Shown here in pieces: positions 1 to 9,434 of a stretch of DNA of 64,000 nt. Source of the stretch: Devosia sp. Root635 (lineage in GTDB: Bacteria; Pseudomonadota; Alphaproteobacteria; Rhizobiales; Devosiaceae). Under the pieces are notes generated by a model that worked only from the letters and a program-made list of their open reading frames with translations, was not told where the DNA came from and ran no database searches. The first letter of the stretch is position 1. Every line of letters begins with the position of its first letter. Where the stretch lies: positions 182,281-246,280 of the forward strand of contig NZ_LMGZ01000001.1 of the NCBI RefSeq assembly GCF_001427605.1. Direction: 5' to 3'. A program made the position numbers and the translations under genes.

Positions 1-23
1 CCAAGGGAGAGGTGAAGAGACCT

Positions 24-2462
24 TCACGCCAGCAACCCCGCTTCCAGCGCATCGTCCCAGTCGATGGCCCCCGGCCGGCCGAGCAAAAATCCCTGTGCCT
101 CGTTGCAGCCTTCCAGCTTCAGCACTTCGAGCTGGGCCCGCGTCTCGACGCCTTCGGCCAGAACCGGCACATGCAGGCTGCGTCCCAATGCCAGGATGGC
201 GCGGACGATGGCCTTGGACTGCTCGTTGTCCTCGACTTCGTCCATGAACGAACGATCGAGCTTGATCTTGTCGAAGGGGAAGCTGCGCAGCGTATCGAGC
301 GAGGAATAACCGGTGCCGAAATCGTCGATGGCGATGGAGACGCCCATGGCCTTGATCTGCCGCAGGATGTGCAAAGCGCGCTGCTTGTCGGCGATGATCG
401 AGGTTTCCGTCACCTCCAGCTCCAGCCGCTCCGGCGACAGCCCGGACAGGATGAGCACGCTGCGCACGGTGTCGATCAGTTCCACCTGGGCCAGTTGCAG
501 GCCCGAAATGTTGACCGCGATCTTGTAGGGCTCGGGCCATGACGCGGCCTCAAGGCAGGCCATTTTCAGCACCCAGTTGCCGATGGCGCCAATGGCGCCG
601 CATTCCTCGGCCACCGGAATGAAGTCGGCCGGCGAGACATTGCCATGCCCCGGACGCTCCCAGCGCAGCAGCACTTCGTAGCCGGTAATGTCCCCGGTCG
701 CGACCGATTTCTGCACCTGGTAGGCCAGGTAGAAAGCGTTCTGTTCCAGCGCCGCCCAGATGTCGCGCGCCATGTCGCGGCGCTGGCGGGCATGCTCGTC
801 CATCTCGCTTTCGTAATAGGCGACGCGACGGTCGAATTCGGCCTTGGCGCGATACATGGCGAGGTCGGCATTGTTGAGCAGCTTCGAGCGATCCGCCCCG
901 TCCTCGGGATAGATCGCCACCCCGATGCTGCCGCCGGTATTGATCGCCGAGCCGTCGATCACCAGCCGGGTAAACAGAGCCGCCTCAAGCCGCGCCAGGA
1001 ATTCGCGCACCGCATCCATCGACGTGAAGCTCTTGAGCGCCGCGAATTCGTCGCCGCCCAGCCGCGCCACCAGTTCGCCGTCCTTGAGACCCTCGCTCAG
1101 CCGTGCGGCCAGGGTCTTGAGCACCACGTCGCCGGCGGCGTGGCCATAGCTGTCATTGACCTCCTTGAAGCGGTCGAGGTCGATGGCGATCACCGCCAGG
1201 TTGTTGTCGCTCTCCTCGGCATTGGCCAGGGCCGCGTCGAAGTGTTCGTTGAACATGGCGCGGTTGGGCAGGCCGGTCAGGCCGTCATGCCGCGCCAGAT
1301 GGGCAATCGCCGCGGCGCTGCGCTGCCGCTCGGTGATGTCGTCCACCGTCGACACCCAGGAGCCGTCGCCGACCGGGCTGTGATTGATGCGCAGGGTGCG
1401 TTCATCGGAGAACGTGTGGACGATCTCGCCGCCCTTGCCCCGGATCAGCGGCATATGCTGTTCCAGCACCCGTTCGGTGAGCTCGTCGAGATTGTCCGGG
1501 GCCTCGCCGCGCCCGACAATGGTCAACTGGCAGATGTCGCGGAATGACAGCCCCGCCAGGTCGCGCTCCGGATCGATGCCGAGCAATTGCGGCAGGCGAG
1601 CATTGTAGAGCCGCAAATGACCCTCGCCGTCGTAGAGGCTCAGCCCCTGCGCCATATGGGTCATGGCCAGTTCGAGCCGGCTGGTCGCCTCGTTGATACG
1701 CTCGGCGTCGCGCAATTGCCGCTCGCGCTCGCGCGCCGTGCGGCGGCGGTCGGCCTCGTCGAGCAATACGCTGCCGAGCGCCGCCCCCAGGATCAGCACC
1801 GAAATGAAGGCCAAGGCCACGGCCAGCCAGCCATTGTGGATGCTGCCATTGGCGACGAGCGGGAAGCAGCGGGAGAAATCGGCGGCGCCCATGGCGGTGA
1901 AGTGCATGGCGCAGATGGCCAGCGTCAGCAGCCCCGCCCCGCCGAGCAGCCGGCGAGTGCCGGTGCCCATGGCGCTGACGAAGGCCAGCCCGCCCAGCAC
2001 GATGCCGGCCAGGATGGAGGTGGTGATCATCGCCGGGTTCCAGCCGAGGTCGCCGCCCATCACCAGCGCGGCGATACCAGCATAATGCATGCTGGAAATG
2101 GCGACACCCACCACGGCGCCGCCGAGAAAATGATCGGCCGCGCTGCTGCCGCGGATGGCCATGGCGATGCCGGCGCCGCAGACGAGAATGGCGATAAGCA
2201 GCGAGGTTGTCGTCAGGCCGACATCATAGCTCAGCGTGAAGCCGGGCCGGAACGCCAGCACGGCGACGAAATGGGTAGCCCAGATGCCGAAGCCCACTGC
2301 CAGCGCAGCCACCACGGTCCAGGTCAGCCGCACCCGCCCCTGGGCACGATGGGCGTGCCGCAGCAGCCCGACGCAGGCATAGGAAGACACCAGGCACACG
2401 ACGGCCGCCAGGACGACCAGGCCGAGGTCGTGACCACGCAGGAAAAAATCTATGACTGACAA
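24..2462 (-). CDS. MHYT-sensor diguanylate cyclase/phosphodiesterase (GGDEF-EAL)
   Basis: Predicted inner-membrane protein of 812 aa for cyclic-di-GMP turnover. The first ~240 residues hold MHYT repeats in membrane helices (THFVAVLAF, SSMHYAGIAAL, AICAMHFTAMGA); MHYT domains are proposed to sense small diatomic gases or oxygen through bound copper. A PAS-like segment (~260-380) follows, then a GGDEF domain with an intact GGDEF motif (RLGGDEFAAL), so cyclase activity is likely. The C-terminal EAL domain has EVLLR in place of EALLR plus DDFGTGYSSL, consistent with a phosphodiesterase. The start is TTG with no clear Shine-Dalgarno, so the N-terminus is uncertain. It is alone in its transcription unit, downstream of phnE2. 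Confidence 0.9.
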   Translation of the reverse strand: MSVIDFFLRGHDLGLVVLAAVVCLVSSYACVGLLRHAHRAQGRVRLTWTVVAALAVGFGIWATHFVAVLAFRPGFTLSYDVGLTTTSLLIAILVCGAGIAMAIRGSSAADHFLGGAVVGVAISSMHYAGIAALVMGGDLGWNPAMITTSILAGIVLGGLAFVSAMGTGTRRLLGGAGLLTLAICAMHFTAMGAADFSRCFPLVANGSIHNGWLAVALAFISVLILGAALGSVLLDEADRRRTARERERQLRDAERINEATSRLELAMTHMAQGLSLYDGEGHLRLYNARLPQLLGIDPERDLAGLSFRDICQLTIVGRGEAPDNLDELTERVLEQHMPLIRGKGGEIVHTFSDERTLRINHSPVGDGSWVSTVDDITERQRSAAAIAHLARHDGLTGLPNRAMFNEHFDAALANAEESDNNLAVIAIDLDRFKEVNDSYGHAAGDVVLKTLAARLSEGLKDGELVARLGGDEFAALKSFTSMDAVREFLARLEAALFTRLVIDGSAINTGGSIGVAIYPEDGADRSKLLNNADLAMYRAKAEFDRRVAYYESEMDEHARQRRDMARDIWAALEQNAFYLAYQVQKSVATGDITGYEVLLRWERPGHGNVSPADFIPVAEECGAIGAIGNWVLKMACLEAASWPEPYKIAVNISGLQLAQVELIDTVRSVLILSGLSPERLELEVTETSIIADKQRALHILRQIKAMGVSIAIDDFGTGYSSLDTLRSFPFDKIKLDRSFMDEVEDNEQSKAIVRAILALGRSLHVPVLAEGVETRAQLEVLKLEGCNEAQGFLLGRPGAIDWDDALEAGLLA

Positions 2463-2589
2463 CAGGGTAGGATCCGAGGAGGTAGCGTCCTCAGGATAAG
2501 CGTTTCCACTTAAGCAGCAGTTACGAAGGGAATGCGCCTTTTCACCGTCCTCGATCGCGATTGCTCTGCCCCGAAGGGAGAGGTGAGAT

Positions 2590-3909
2590 TCAGTGTGCCG
2601 CCGGCCCGATCAGCCGCGAGCGGATGGCGTTGGACACATTGTCGAACAGGAACACCACGCCCAGGATCAGCAGCACCATATAGGCCACCTTGTCCCAGTC
2701 CGAATTGGTGCCCATGGCCTCGAGCAGCTTGAGCCCGATGCCCCCTGCCCCCACCGCGCCAATGATCGTGGCCGAGCGGGTATTGCTCTCCCAGAAATAC
2801 AGCGACTGGGAAATGAACACCGGCAGCACCTGCGGCACCACGCCGAAGCGGTTGACCGAGGCCGGGCTCGCGCCGACCGATTTGACGCCCTCGCGCTGCT
2901 TGTCGTCCACATTTTCCAGCGCCTCGGCATAGACCTTGCCCAGCGCGCCGGTATCGGTGAAGAAAATCGCCGCAATGCCGGGAATGGGCCCCGGCCCGAA
3001 GCCGCGGGTGAAGAACAGAGCCCAGATGAGCATGTCGATGGAGCGCAGGAAATCGAAGCCGCGCTTCATCAGCCAGTTGGCCGCCCGGTTCGGCGTAATG
3101 GTCCGCGCCGCGACAAAGGCCAGCGGGAAGGCCACCAGCGTCGCAAACAGCGTGCCGACAAAGGCCATGACCAAAGTCTGCATCAGCTTGGCGAGAATAT
3201 CGGCATGCTGCCAGGCCCGGTTGCCCAGCCATTCGCTCAACACCTGCTGGCCATGGCCGCTGAACACCAGCCCCACCGTATCGAACAGGTCATTGCCCCA
3301 GAGCGGCGAGCGCGGATCGTAGAGGAAATTGGCCCAGCCCAGGAACCGCCGCTGCACCGCCACCTGGTTGTCGCGGATTTCCGCCTGCCCGGCAAAGCCG
3401 TAAGAAACGAGCACTTTGCTGCCGTCCTGCTCGATGTTTGCCGGCGGATTTCTCGGTGCAAGCACGCCATTGTCTGTGATCATGACCGGCCAGGCCACGC
3501 CATCCACGTAGACATCGACCTGCGTTGTGGAAATCTCCAGCCGGTCATCCGCGCTGCCGAAGGTGGCGGTCATGCTGCCGTCGTCATGCGGGGTCAGCCA
3601 GTCGATTTCGGCGCCCTCGGCATATTGGCCGCGGCTCGACCATTGCGGCACCACCGCGCCATCCTCGAAGCGCAGGCGCGGCTGGGCCCGCCAGCTATAC
3701 CAGTCCTGGATGTAGATGCCCGCGCGGTCCCATTTGCCGTTCTGCAAGGCCGGGCCGACGCTGAAGAAAAACCAGCAGAACACCAGATAAGCCACCGTCA
3801 GCCCGACGCCGAGCAACAAACCCCAGCGGCGGAAAAAGCCCTGGCGGAACACGGCGGGATATTTGCTTTCGAGCCGGTTGCGTTCGGCGGCGCTGATCGC
3901 GGTCATCAT
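2590..3909 (-). CDS. phnE: Phosphonate ABC transporter permease PhnE2 (PhoT-like, with large insertion)
   Basis: Second membrane permease of the phosphonate/phosphate importer, 439 aa. The first transmembrane helix (~30-50) is followed by about 150 soluble, probably periplasmic residues. The conserved BPD permease domain, with the EAA-type loop EGVKSVGASP, fills the C-terminal ~230 residues. Ordinary PhnE proteins are about 260-320 aa, so the insertion is notable; the long partner resembles PhoT of rhizobial phoCDET systems (recalled, not searched). The ATG overlaps the phnE1 stop (ATGA), implying translational coupling. A second ATG directly follows, so the start could be 3 nt shorter. Last gene of the phn operon. 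Confidence 0.9.
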   Translation of the reverse strand: MMTAISAAERNRLESKYPAVFRQGFFRRWGLLLGVGLTVAYLVFCWFFFSVGPALQNGKWDRAGIYIQDWYSWRAQPRLRFEDGAVVPQWSSRGQYAEGAEIDWLTPHDDGSMTATFGSADDRLEISTTQVDVYVDGVAWPVMITDNGVLAPRNPPANIEQDGSKVLVSYGFAGQAEIRDNQVAVQRRFLGWANFLYDPRSPLWGNDLFDTVGLVFSGHGQQVLSEWLGNRAWQHADILAKLMQTLVMAFVGTLFATLVAFPLAFVAARTITPNRAANWLMKRGFDFLRSIDMLIWALFFTRGFGPGPIPGIAAIFFTDTGALGKVYAEALENVDDKQREGVKSVGASPASVNRFGVVPQVLPVFISQSLYFWESNTRSATIIGAVGAGGIGLKLLEAMGTNSDWDKVAYMVLLILGVVFLFDNVSNAIRSRLIGPAAH

Positions 3910-4877
3910 GCTGCTCCCCGGCCCAGTTCGAACGATTGGTTGCCCACCAGCCGGCGCCGCAGCCAGCCCGAAAACTGATCGATACAGACGATGGTCACCA
4001 GCAGGAGGATGACGATGGCATAGGTCTTGGCGGCATGGTCGCGGCCGATCGACAGGCGGAATACTTCGCCGATGCCGCCGCCGCCCACCGCGCCGATAAT
4101 GGTCGAGGCGCGCACATTGATTTCGGTACGCAGCAAGGTGTAGCTGACGAAATTGGGCAGGACCTGCGGCAGGATGGCGAAGCGCACCCGCTCCAGCCGG
4201 GTCGCCCCCACCGAGCGCAGCCCTTCCTCGGGCTTCATGTCGGCATTCTCGACCACTTCGAAGAACAGCTTGCCCAGCGCGCCGATCGTATGCAGCGACA
4301 CCGCCGCGATGGCCGCGATCGGTCCGATGGACAGCACCGCCGTCAAAAGCCCCGCAATGACGATTTCGGGAAAGGCGCGCAAAACTTCCATGATGCGCCG
4401 CACCACCCAGCGTACCACGCCCGCGCCGACCAGGTTGGTGGCGGCGAAAAAGCACAGGCAGAAGGCCAGCGAGCCGCCGATAATGGTCGAGACCACGGCG
4501 ATATTGACCGTGATGATGAGCTGGTAGACGAAATTGGGAATATAGAGGCTCTCGGTCAGGTAGTGCCGATCCGAGGTGTAGTCGAATTTCAGCGACCCGT
4601 CGTAATAGGGCGACTCGATATCGAACATGGCCCGGAAGATTTCGAGCGGATCGTTCGGCACGAAATTTTTCAGGAAATCAAACAGATACGGGATGCGGTC
4701 GAAGAACTTTCCCGAATTCGCCGCATTGGCATAGTTCATCGCCGCCAGCAGCGCGACAACCACCAGTGCCACGCCAATCACCGAATAGACCCGCCGCGTC
4801 AGCACCTGGCTGCGATAGTGCCGCAACAGGGTTTCACTGGCCGGGGAAAGCGGCGGGATATGTGCGATGTCGGCCAT
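3906..4877 (-). CDS. phnE: Phosphonate ABC transporter permease PhnE1
   Basis: Inner-membrane permease of 323 aa with an N-terminal helix (~30-50), a short periplasmic region and a BPD permease core. The coupling loop EEGLRSVGATRLER is visible near residue 220. Pairs with PhnE2 to form the channel energised by PhnC and fed by PhnD. Its stop overlaps the phnE2 start. Upstream of its ATG lies a palindromic repeat that separates it from phnD. Confidence 0.93.
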   Translation of the reverse strand: MADIAHIPPLSPASETLLRHYRSQVLTRRVYSVIGVALVVVALLAAMNYANAANSGKFFDRIPYLFDFLKNFVPNDPLEIFRAMFDIESPYYDGSLKFDYTSDRHYLTESLYIPNFVYQLIITVNIAVVSTIIGGSLAFCLCFFAATNLVGAGVVRWVVRRIMEVLRAFPEIVIAGLLTAVLSIGPIAAIAAVSLHTIGALGKLFFEVVENADMKPEEGLRSVGATRLERVRFAILPQVLPNFVSYTLLRTEINVRASTIIGAVGGGGIGEVFRLSIGRDHAAKTYAIVILLLVTIVCIDQFSGWLRRRLVGNQSFELGRGAA

Positions 4878-4908
4878 TGCCTATGGGTCTCCAAAGCCTC
4901 AGTCGACA

Positions 4909-5013
4909 CCCTCCCCCTTGCGGGGAGGGATCAAGGGTGGGGGACGGTTGGCCACGATGCACATCGTGGCTCCCAACACCCCCTCCCAACCTCCCCCGTC
5001 GAGGGGGAGGTGC
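4909..5013. repeat. Intergenic palindromic (REP-like) element between phnD and phnE1
   Basis: Fills most of the gap between phnD and phnE1. It contains C-rich and G-rich mirror blocks (CCTCCCCCTTGCGGGGAGGG at the left, CTCCCCCGTCGAGGGGGAG at the right) and a 9-bp perfect inverted repeat GCCACGATG/CATCGTGGC at 4951-4970. Related to, but diverged from, the 107-bp elements around phnJ. It can fold into strong hairpins in mRNA and may modulate relative expression of phnD and the permeases. Confidence 0.7.
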
Positions 5014-5041
5014 CGTTCAGTGGATGCGGGTCGTGCAGGCC

Positions 5042-5950
5042 TCAGCCCCCGATCACCGACTTACGGGCGTCGATGATGGTCTGGTAGAACTGCTGGTCGG
5101 CCGGAGCGAAGTCGACATAGCCGCCGCCGGTGAAGCTGTCGAAGCAGTCGAAATCGGCTGCCGGCAGGCCCACGAAGTAAGCCTTCACCTTTTCCTTCAT
5201 TTCGTCGGAAAGGTTGTTCGACACCATCAGCGGGCCGTTCGGGATGATCGGCGACTGCCAGACTTCCACCAGGTCGTCCATGTCGAGCAGGCCCTTGTCG
5301 ACCATGATGCGCAGGTTGCCGGTGGTGTAGCCTTCGCTCCATTCGCCCTGGCCCGAGCCGAAAGTGGTGCCAACATCCCAGGTGCCGTCGAGCACGCCGA
5401 GAACCAGGTTTTCATGGCCGCCGCCAAAGCCGGTTTCGCTGTAGAAATCGGCAATCGGCATACCCAGGTCGGTCGGCAGCGAGACGTTGGGAACCAGGAA
5501 GCCCGAGGTCGAATCCGGGTCGGCGAAGCCGAGCTTCTTGCCCTTGGTCGAGGCCAGGTCAGTGATGCCGCTATCGGCACGGGCGACCATGATCGACACA
5601 TAGCCGGTGGAGCCATCCTGCTGCTTGGTGGTCAGGATCGGGTCCACCGCTTCGGGGTCGGAAAGATAGATCGAGGCATAGGACGAGGCGCCCATGATGG
5701 CGATGTCGATGGTGCCGCCGAGCAGGCCCTGGATGACGCCGTTGTAGTCCGGCGAGGGGAAGAACTGCACTTCGGCAACGCCGGTGGCGGCCTTGAGGCT
5801 GTCGACGACGCATTCGGAACGGCGGAGCTGGTCGCTCTCGTTCTCGCCGCCATCGAGGCCGATGCGCAGGACATTGACGTCCTGGGCGAAGGCTGCGGTG
5901 GACATGGTCAGGGCCACGGAGGCCAGCAGGATCGTGCGGATCGCGGTCAT
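5042..5950 (-). CDS. phnD: Phosphonate ABC transporter substrate-binding protein PhnD
   Basis: Periplasmic binding protein of 302 aa that captures phosphonates or phosphate for PhnCE. An N-terminal Sec signal peptide ends near AFAQD (~residue 23). Family features include LRIGLDGGENESDQ at the mature N-terminus, DIAIMGASSYA and GFADPDSTSG, which form the ligand cleft. The start ATG has a strong Shine-Dalgarno (AAGGAAG, 6 nt upstream). It lies downstream of phnC, as in other phnCDE operons. Confidence 0.95.
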   Translation of the reverse strand: MTAIRTILLASVALTMSTAAFAQDVNVLRIGLDGGENESDQLRRSECVVDSLKAATGVAEVQFFPSPDYNGVIQGLLGGTIDIAIMGASSYASIYLSDPEAVDPILTTKQQDGSTGYVSIMVARADSGITDLASTKGKKLGFADPDSTSGFLVPNVSLPTDLGMPIADFYSETGFGGGHENLVLGVLDGTWDVGTTFGSGQGEWSEGYTTGNLRIMVDKGLLDMDDLVEVWQSPIIPNGPLMVSNNLSDEMKEKVKAYFVGLPAADFDCFDSFTGGGYVDFAPADQQFYQTIIDARKSVIGG

Positions 5951-6015
5951 GGATATCTTCCTTTGGTGACGCGGTTTGTCGGCAGGCCCGGAACGGGCCG
6001 CGGAACTTCGGGTAA

Positions 6016-6849
6016 TCAGGGCGCCTGCTGCGCGTTGGTCGGCGTGCGTGGCAGGCGAAGGGGCGCGACAGGCGCGATGGACGTGGAGGTCATCGCCTCC
6101 GAAAAGGCTTCCTTGAGCCCGTCGGCGCCGTAGATGGTGCGGGCGACATCGGTGGTCAGCGCGTCCGGCGCGCCGTCGAACACCACCTTGCCCGCGGCCA
6201 TGCCGATGATGCGCTCGCAATAGGCGCGCGCCGTATCGAGCGTGTGCAGATTGGTGATGACGGTGATGCCCTCGGCATTGATGTCGCGCAGGCTGTCCAT
6301 GACGATCTGCGCGTTGCGCGGATCGAGGCTGGCGATGGGCTCGTCCGCCAGGATCATTTTCGGCCCCTGCATCAGCGCCCGGGCAATGGCCACGCGCTGC
6401 TGTTGGCCGCCCGACAGGGTCTGCGCCCATTGCAGCGCCGTCGCGGCGATATCGAGCCGCTCCAGGGCCTTGAGCGCTTCAAGCTGCTCGGAAGGCGAAA
6501 ACACCTGCAGCAGGTTCAGCACCGGATTGCGGCCATTGAGCCGCCCCAGCATGACATTGGTGATCACGTCGAGCCGCGGCACCAGGTTGAACTGCTGGAA
6601 GATCATGGCGCAGTCGCGCTGCCAGTTCCGCAGCGCCTGCCCGCGCAGCGTCGATACCGGCACATCGCCATAGCTGATCGTGCCCGAGGACACATCGGCC
6701 AGCCGGTTGATCATGCGCAGCAGGGTCGACTTGCCGGCGCCCGAGCGGCCAATCACGCCGACCATCTGCCCCTGGGGGATTTCGAGACTCACGCCGCTGA
6801 CGGCGAGTTTGTCGCCGAACCGCCGCGATACATTGGAAATCTTCAGCAT
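6016..6849 (-). CDS. phnC: Phosphonate ABC transporter ATP-binding protein PhnC
   Basis: Cytoplasmic ATPase of 277 aa that powers phosphonate import. Walker [10 protein letters not shown], signature LSGGQQQR and Walker [13 protein letters not shown] are intact. The start at 6849 ([14 protein letters not shown]) was chosen because the extra residues upstream do not match the family. Transcribed toward phnD, 65 nt away. A long intergenic region with repeats separates it from the acetyltransferase upstream, so it may have its own promoter. Confidence 0.95.
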   Translation of the reverse strand: MLKISNVSRRFGDKLAVSGVSLEIPQGQMVGVIGRSGAGKSTLLRMINRLADVSSGTISYGDVPVSTLRGQALRNWQRDCAMIFQQFNLVPRLDVITNVMLGRLNGRNPVLNLLQVFSPSEQLEALKALERLDIAATALQWAQTLSGGQQQRVAIARALMQGPKMILADEPIASLDPRNAQIVMDSLRDINAEGITVITNLHTLDTARAYCERIIGMAAGKVVFDGAPDALTTDVARTIYGADGLKEAFSEAMTSTSIAPVAPLRLPRTPTNAQQAP

Positions 6850-6964
6850 CAGGGTCGCCCCGCCGTTGAACTGCGGCAGACCTAGGGCGGGGACGTGAAG
6901 CTGGGATAACGGTTGAATGACGGTTGAATGACCATGCACAGGGCAGATGTGGCGGGGTGTCGCG

Positions 6965-7099
6965 GCCACGCCCTCGTGCACCTCACCATGAGGCGTGGCA
7001 CAGTCTCAGCCCACCCACCGGCGCCTCCCGCGGACTTGATCCGCGGGTCACTCTCCACACGGCAAAAGCGGGGAAAGACCCCCGGATCAAGTCCGGGGG
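6965..7099. repeat. Two palindromic repeat elements between phnC and the acetyltransferase gene
   Basis: The 292-nt gap 6850-7141 holds no gene. One element at 6965-6999 has 8-bp arms GCCACGCC/GGCGTGGC and internal sequence CACCTCACCATGAG, shared with the large palindrome at 13521. The second at 7027-7099 consists of two hairpins, CCCGCGGA-n5-TCCGCGGG and CCCCCGGA-n5-TCCGGGGG, whose centres (CTTGATCC and GGATCAAG) are inverted copies of each other. No insertion sequence gene is present. Likely dispersed REP/BIME-type elements. Confidence 0.7.
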
Positions 7100-7141
7100 A
7101 GGCGATTGTGTGTGGGAGAATCCAGGGCTGCCCAAAGCCAC

Positions 7142-7756
7142 CTACCCCGCATACTTCTCCAGAAACCCCTCCACCCCGAGCTTGCGAAAATCCGGCAGCG
7201 CCGCATGCAGCTTCTCGTGGCTCCAGTCCCACCACTTCATCGCATCCAGCCGCCCCGCCACATCGTCGCTGAACCGCTGCCTGATCACCCGCGCGGGCAC
7301 CCCTACGGCAATGGCGAAATCCGCCACATCCTTGGTCACCACAGCGTTCGACCCGATGATCGCCCCATTGCCGATGCGCACGCCCGGCATCACCACCGCG
7401 CCATGCCCGATCCAGGTATCGTGGCCGATGGAAATCCCCTGCCCGGCCCGCCAGTCGAAGAAGTCCTGGTCGTCCGCTTCGCCCTCGAAATACCAGCTGG
7501 AGCGATAGGTGAAATGGTGCAGCGAGGCCCGCTCCATCGGGTGCATCGAGGCATAGATGCGCACATGGCTCGCGATATTGGCGAACTTGCCGATCTCGGC
7601 ATAGGCGACCTGCGTATTCTCGACGCAGTAGGAATAGTCGCCGAGCGTCGAACGCGACACATGGCTGCCCGCTCCCACCTCGGTATAGCGCCCCAGCGTG
7701 GAGTTGCTTACCTGCGCCGTCGGATGGATAGAGGGCGCTTCGCTGAGCCGGGTCAT
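7142..7756 (-). CDS. Phosphonate-cluster hexapeptide-repeat acetyltransferase (DapH/LacA type)
   Basis: 204-aa left-handed beta-helix acyltransferase. Imperfect hexapeptide repeats run from ~residue 10 to 60 (IHPTAQVSNSTLGRY) and 110 to 150 (ISIGHDTWIGHGAVVMPGVR, IGNGAIIGSNAVVTKD), with a catalytic-type His in the loop. It belongs to the phosphonate-metabolism hexapeptide transferase group often found beside phnL. By analogy with PhnO it may acetylate aminoalkylphosphonates, but the substrate is unproven. Its ATG overlaps the phnL stop by 4 nt, so it is co-translated with C-P lyase genes. Confidence 0.85.
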   Translation of the reverse strand: MTRLSEAPSIHPTAQVSNSTLGRYTEVGAGSHVSRSTLGDYSYCVENTQVAYAEIGKFANIASHVRIYASMHPMERASLHHFTYRSSWYFEGEADDQDFFDWRAGQGISIGHDTWIGHGAVVMPGVRIGNGAIIGSNAVVTKDVADFAIAVGVPARVIRQRFSDDVAGRLDAMKWWDWSHEKLHAALPDFRKLGVEGFLEKYAG

Positions 7757-8454
7757 GCCGCCACCTTGGGCGCAAATTCCGTCACATCGACAATGCGGTC
7801 GGCCACCTGCACCCGCACATCCTCATCATGGAAAATCCCCAGCAGGGCCACGCCATCGGCCTTCTTCTCCGCGATCATCGCCACCACCACCGACCGGTTG
7901 GTCGCATCGAGCGACGCCGTCGGCTCGTCCAGCAGCAGCACGGGATGGTCGGTGATAAAGCCGCGCGCGATATTCACCCGCTGCTGCTCGCCGCCCGAAA
8001 AAGTCGCCGGCGGCAGGCTCCACAGCCGCTCCGGCAGGTTGAGCCGCGCCAGCAGCTCTTTTGCCCGCGCCTGCGCCTCGGCCTTGTCGACACCGCGGAT
8101 CACCAGCGGCTCGGCCACCACGTCGAGCGCCGATACGCGTGGCACGGTGCGCAGGAACTGGCTGACATAGCCGATAGAGTCCCGCCGCAGCGTCAGCACT
8201 GTGCGCGGATCGGCCGTCGCCAGGTCCACCGCCTCGCCGTGATGCTGGATGACGATCGCCCCGGCATCGACGCCGTAATTGCCATAGACCATCTTGAGGA
8301 TCGAAGACTTGCCCGCCCCCGACGGCCCGCCCAGCACCACGCATTCGCCCGGCTGGACCTCGAAATTCACATTCTCCACCACCGGCAGGATCACCCCATC
8401 GCGCAGATGCATGGTGAAGGTCTTGGCGAGGTTGCGGACACTAAGGGCGGTCAT
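7753..8454 (-). CDS. phnL: C-P lyase accessory ABC-type ATPase PhnL
   Basis: 233-aa ABC-family ATPase of the C-P lyase machinery, not a transporter. Walker A GGPSGAGKSS, signature FSGGEQQR and Walker B VLLLDEPTASLD are present. In E. coli PhnK and PhnL associate with the PhnGHIJ core and couple ATP hydrolysis to the reaction cycle. Length matches the family. It is separated from phnK by a repeat-filled gap of 184 nt and coupled downstream to the acetyltransferase. Confidence 0.95.
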   Translation of the reverse strand: MTALSVRNLAKTFTMHLRDGVILPVVENVNFEVQPGECVVLGGPSGAGKSSILKMVYGNYGVDAGAIVIQHHGEAVDLATADPRTVLTLRRDSIGYVSQFLRTVPRVSALDVVAEPLVIRGVDKAEAQARAKELLARLNLPERLWSLPPATFSGGEQQRVNIARGFITDHPVLLLDEPTASLDATNRSVVVAMIAEKKADGVALLGIFHDEDVRVQVADRIVDVTEFAPKVAA

Positions 8455-8474
8455 TGGATGGCTCCTGCAAAATA

Positions 8475-8616
8475 CCCCTCGTCCGCCCTTCGGGCAGCTT
8501 CTCCCGCAAGGGGAGAAGGGGGGCTTGGTGGAAAGGCGAACTCGGTGCCACCCCTCGCCCCTTGCGGGAGAGGGTGATTTTTGCGGCGTTCAGCCGGAAA
8601 AATCGGGTGAGGGGTC
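8475..8616. repeat. REP-like element between phnK and phnL
   Basis: Contains two hairpin-forming blocks: CTTCTCCCGCAAGGGGAGAAG on the left, and a right block running from CACCCCTCGCCCC to GGGTGAGGGG. A closely related pair occurs at 46036-46250 in an unrelated operon, so this is a dispersed family, not part of phn genes. It occupies almost the whole intergenic gap. Confidence 0.75.
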
Positions 8617-8638
8617 TGCGATGTTTCAGTCAGCACGA

Positions 8639-9415
8639 TCACACCTGCAAAATCGAAGACACCAGCAACTGCGTATAAGGCTCGCGCGGATCGTCCAGCA
8701 CGCGGTCGGTCAGTCCCGCCTCGATCACATGCCCGTCCTTCATCACCATCATGCGATGGCTCAGCAGCCGCGCCACGGCGAGGTCATGGGTCACAACAAC
8801 AGCCGCCAGCCCCAATTCACCCACCAGCCCGCGCAGCAAATCCAGCAGCCGCGCCTGCACCGACACATCCAGCCCGCCCGTCGGCTCGTCCATGAACACC
8901 AGCCGCGGCCCCGTCACCAGGTTGCGCGCAATCTGCAGCCGCTGCCGCATGCCGCCCGAAAAGGCCCGTGGCTGGTCGTCGATGCGATCCGCGGCAATCT
9001 CCACCCGCCCCAGCCAATCGAGCGCTGTCTCGCGGATATGCCCATAATGCCGGTCACCCACCGCCATCAGCCGCTCGCCGACATTGGCCCCGGCCGATAC
9101 CGTCATGCGCAGCCCGTCGGCCGGGTTCTGGTGCACGAAGCCCCAGTCCGTCCGCACCAGGAACCGCCGCTCGGCCTCGCTCAATTCGTAGATATTGCGC
9201 CATTCCCCGTCGCGCATGCGATAGAGCGTGCGCCCCGCACTCGGCTCCAGCGTCGCCGACAGGGAATTGAGCAAAGTCGTCTTGCCCGACCCGGACTCCC
9301 CCACAATGGCCAGCACTTCGCCCGGCCACAGCTCGAAACTCACATCGGCACAGCCAAGGCGGCTGCCGTAATATTTGGTCAGGTTCTCGACGCGGAGAAG
9401 GGGCTGGTCAGTCAT
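8639..9415 (-). CDS. phnK: C-P lyase ABC-type ATPase PhnK
   Basis: 258-aa ABC-family ATPase that docks on the C-P lyase core. Walker A GESGSGKTT, signature FSGGMRQR and Walker B LVFMDEPTGGLD are intact. The start at 9415 (MTDQPLLRVENL) matches the family; the longer reading frame runs into the upstream repeat and is rejected. Flanked on both sides by repeat elements that separate it from phnJ and phnL. Confidence 0.95.
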   Translation of the reverse strand: MTDQPLLRVENLTKYYGSRLGCADVSFELWPGEVLAIVGESGSGKTTLLNSLSATLEPSAGRTLYRMRDGEWRNIYELSEAERRFLVRTDWGFVHQNPADGLRMTVSAGANVGERLMAVGDRHYGHIRETALDWLGRVEIAADRIDDQPRAFSGGMRQRLQIARNLVTGPRLVFMDEPTGGLDVSVQARLLDLLRGLVGELGLAAVVVTHDLAVARLLSHRMMVMKDGHVIEAGLTDRVLDDPREPYTQLLVSSILQV

Positions 9416-9434
9416 GGCGTATCTCGATGTTGCG

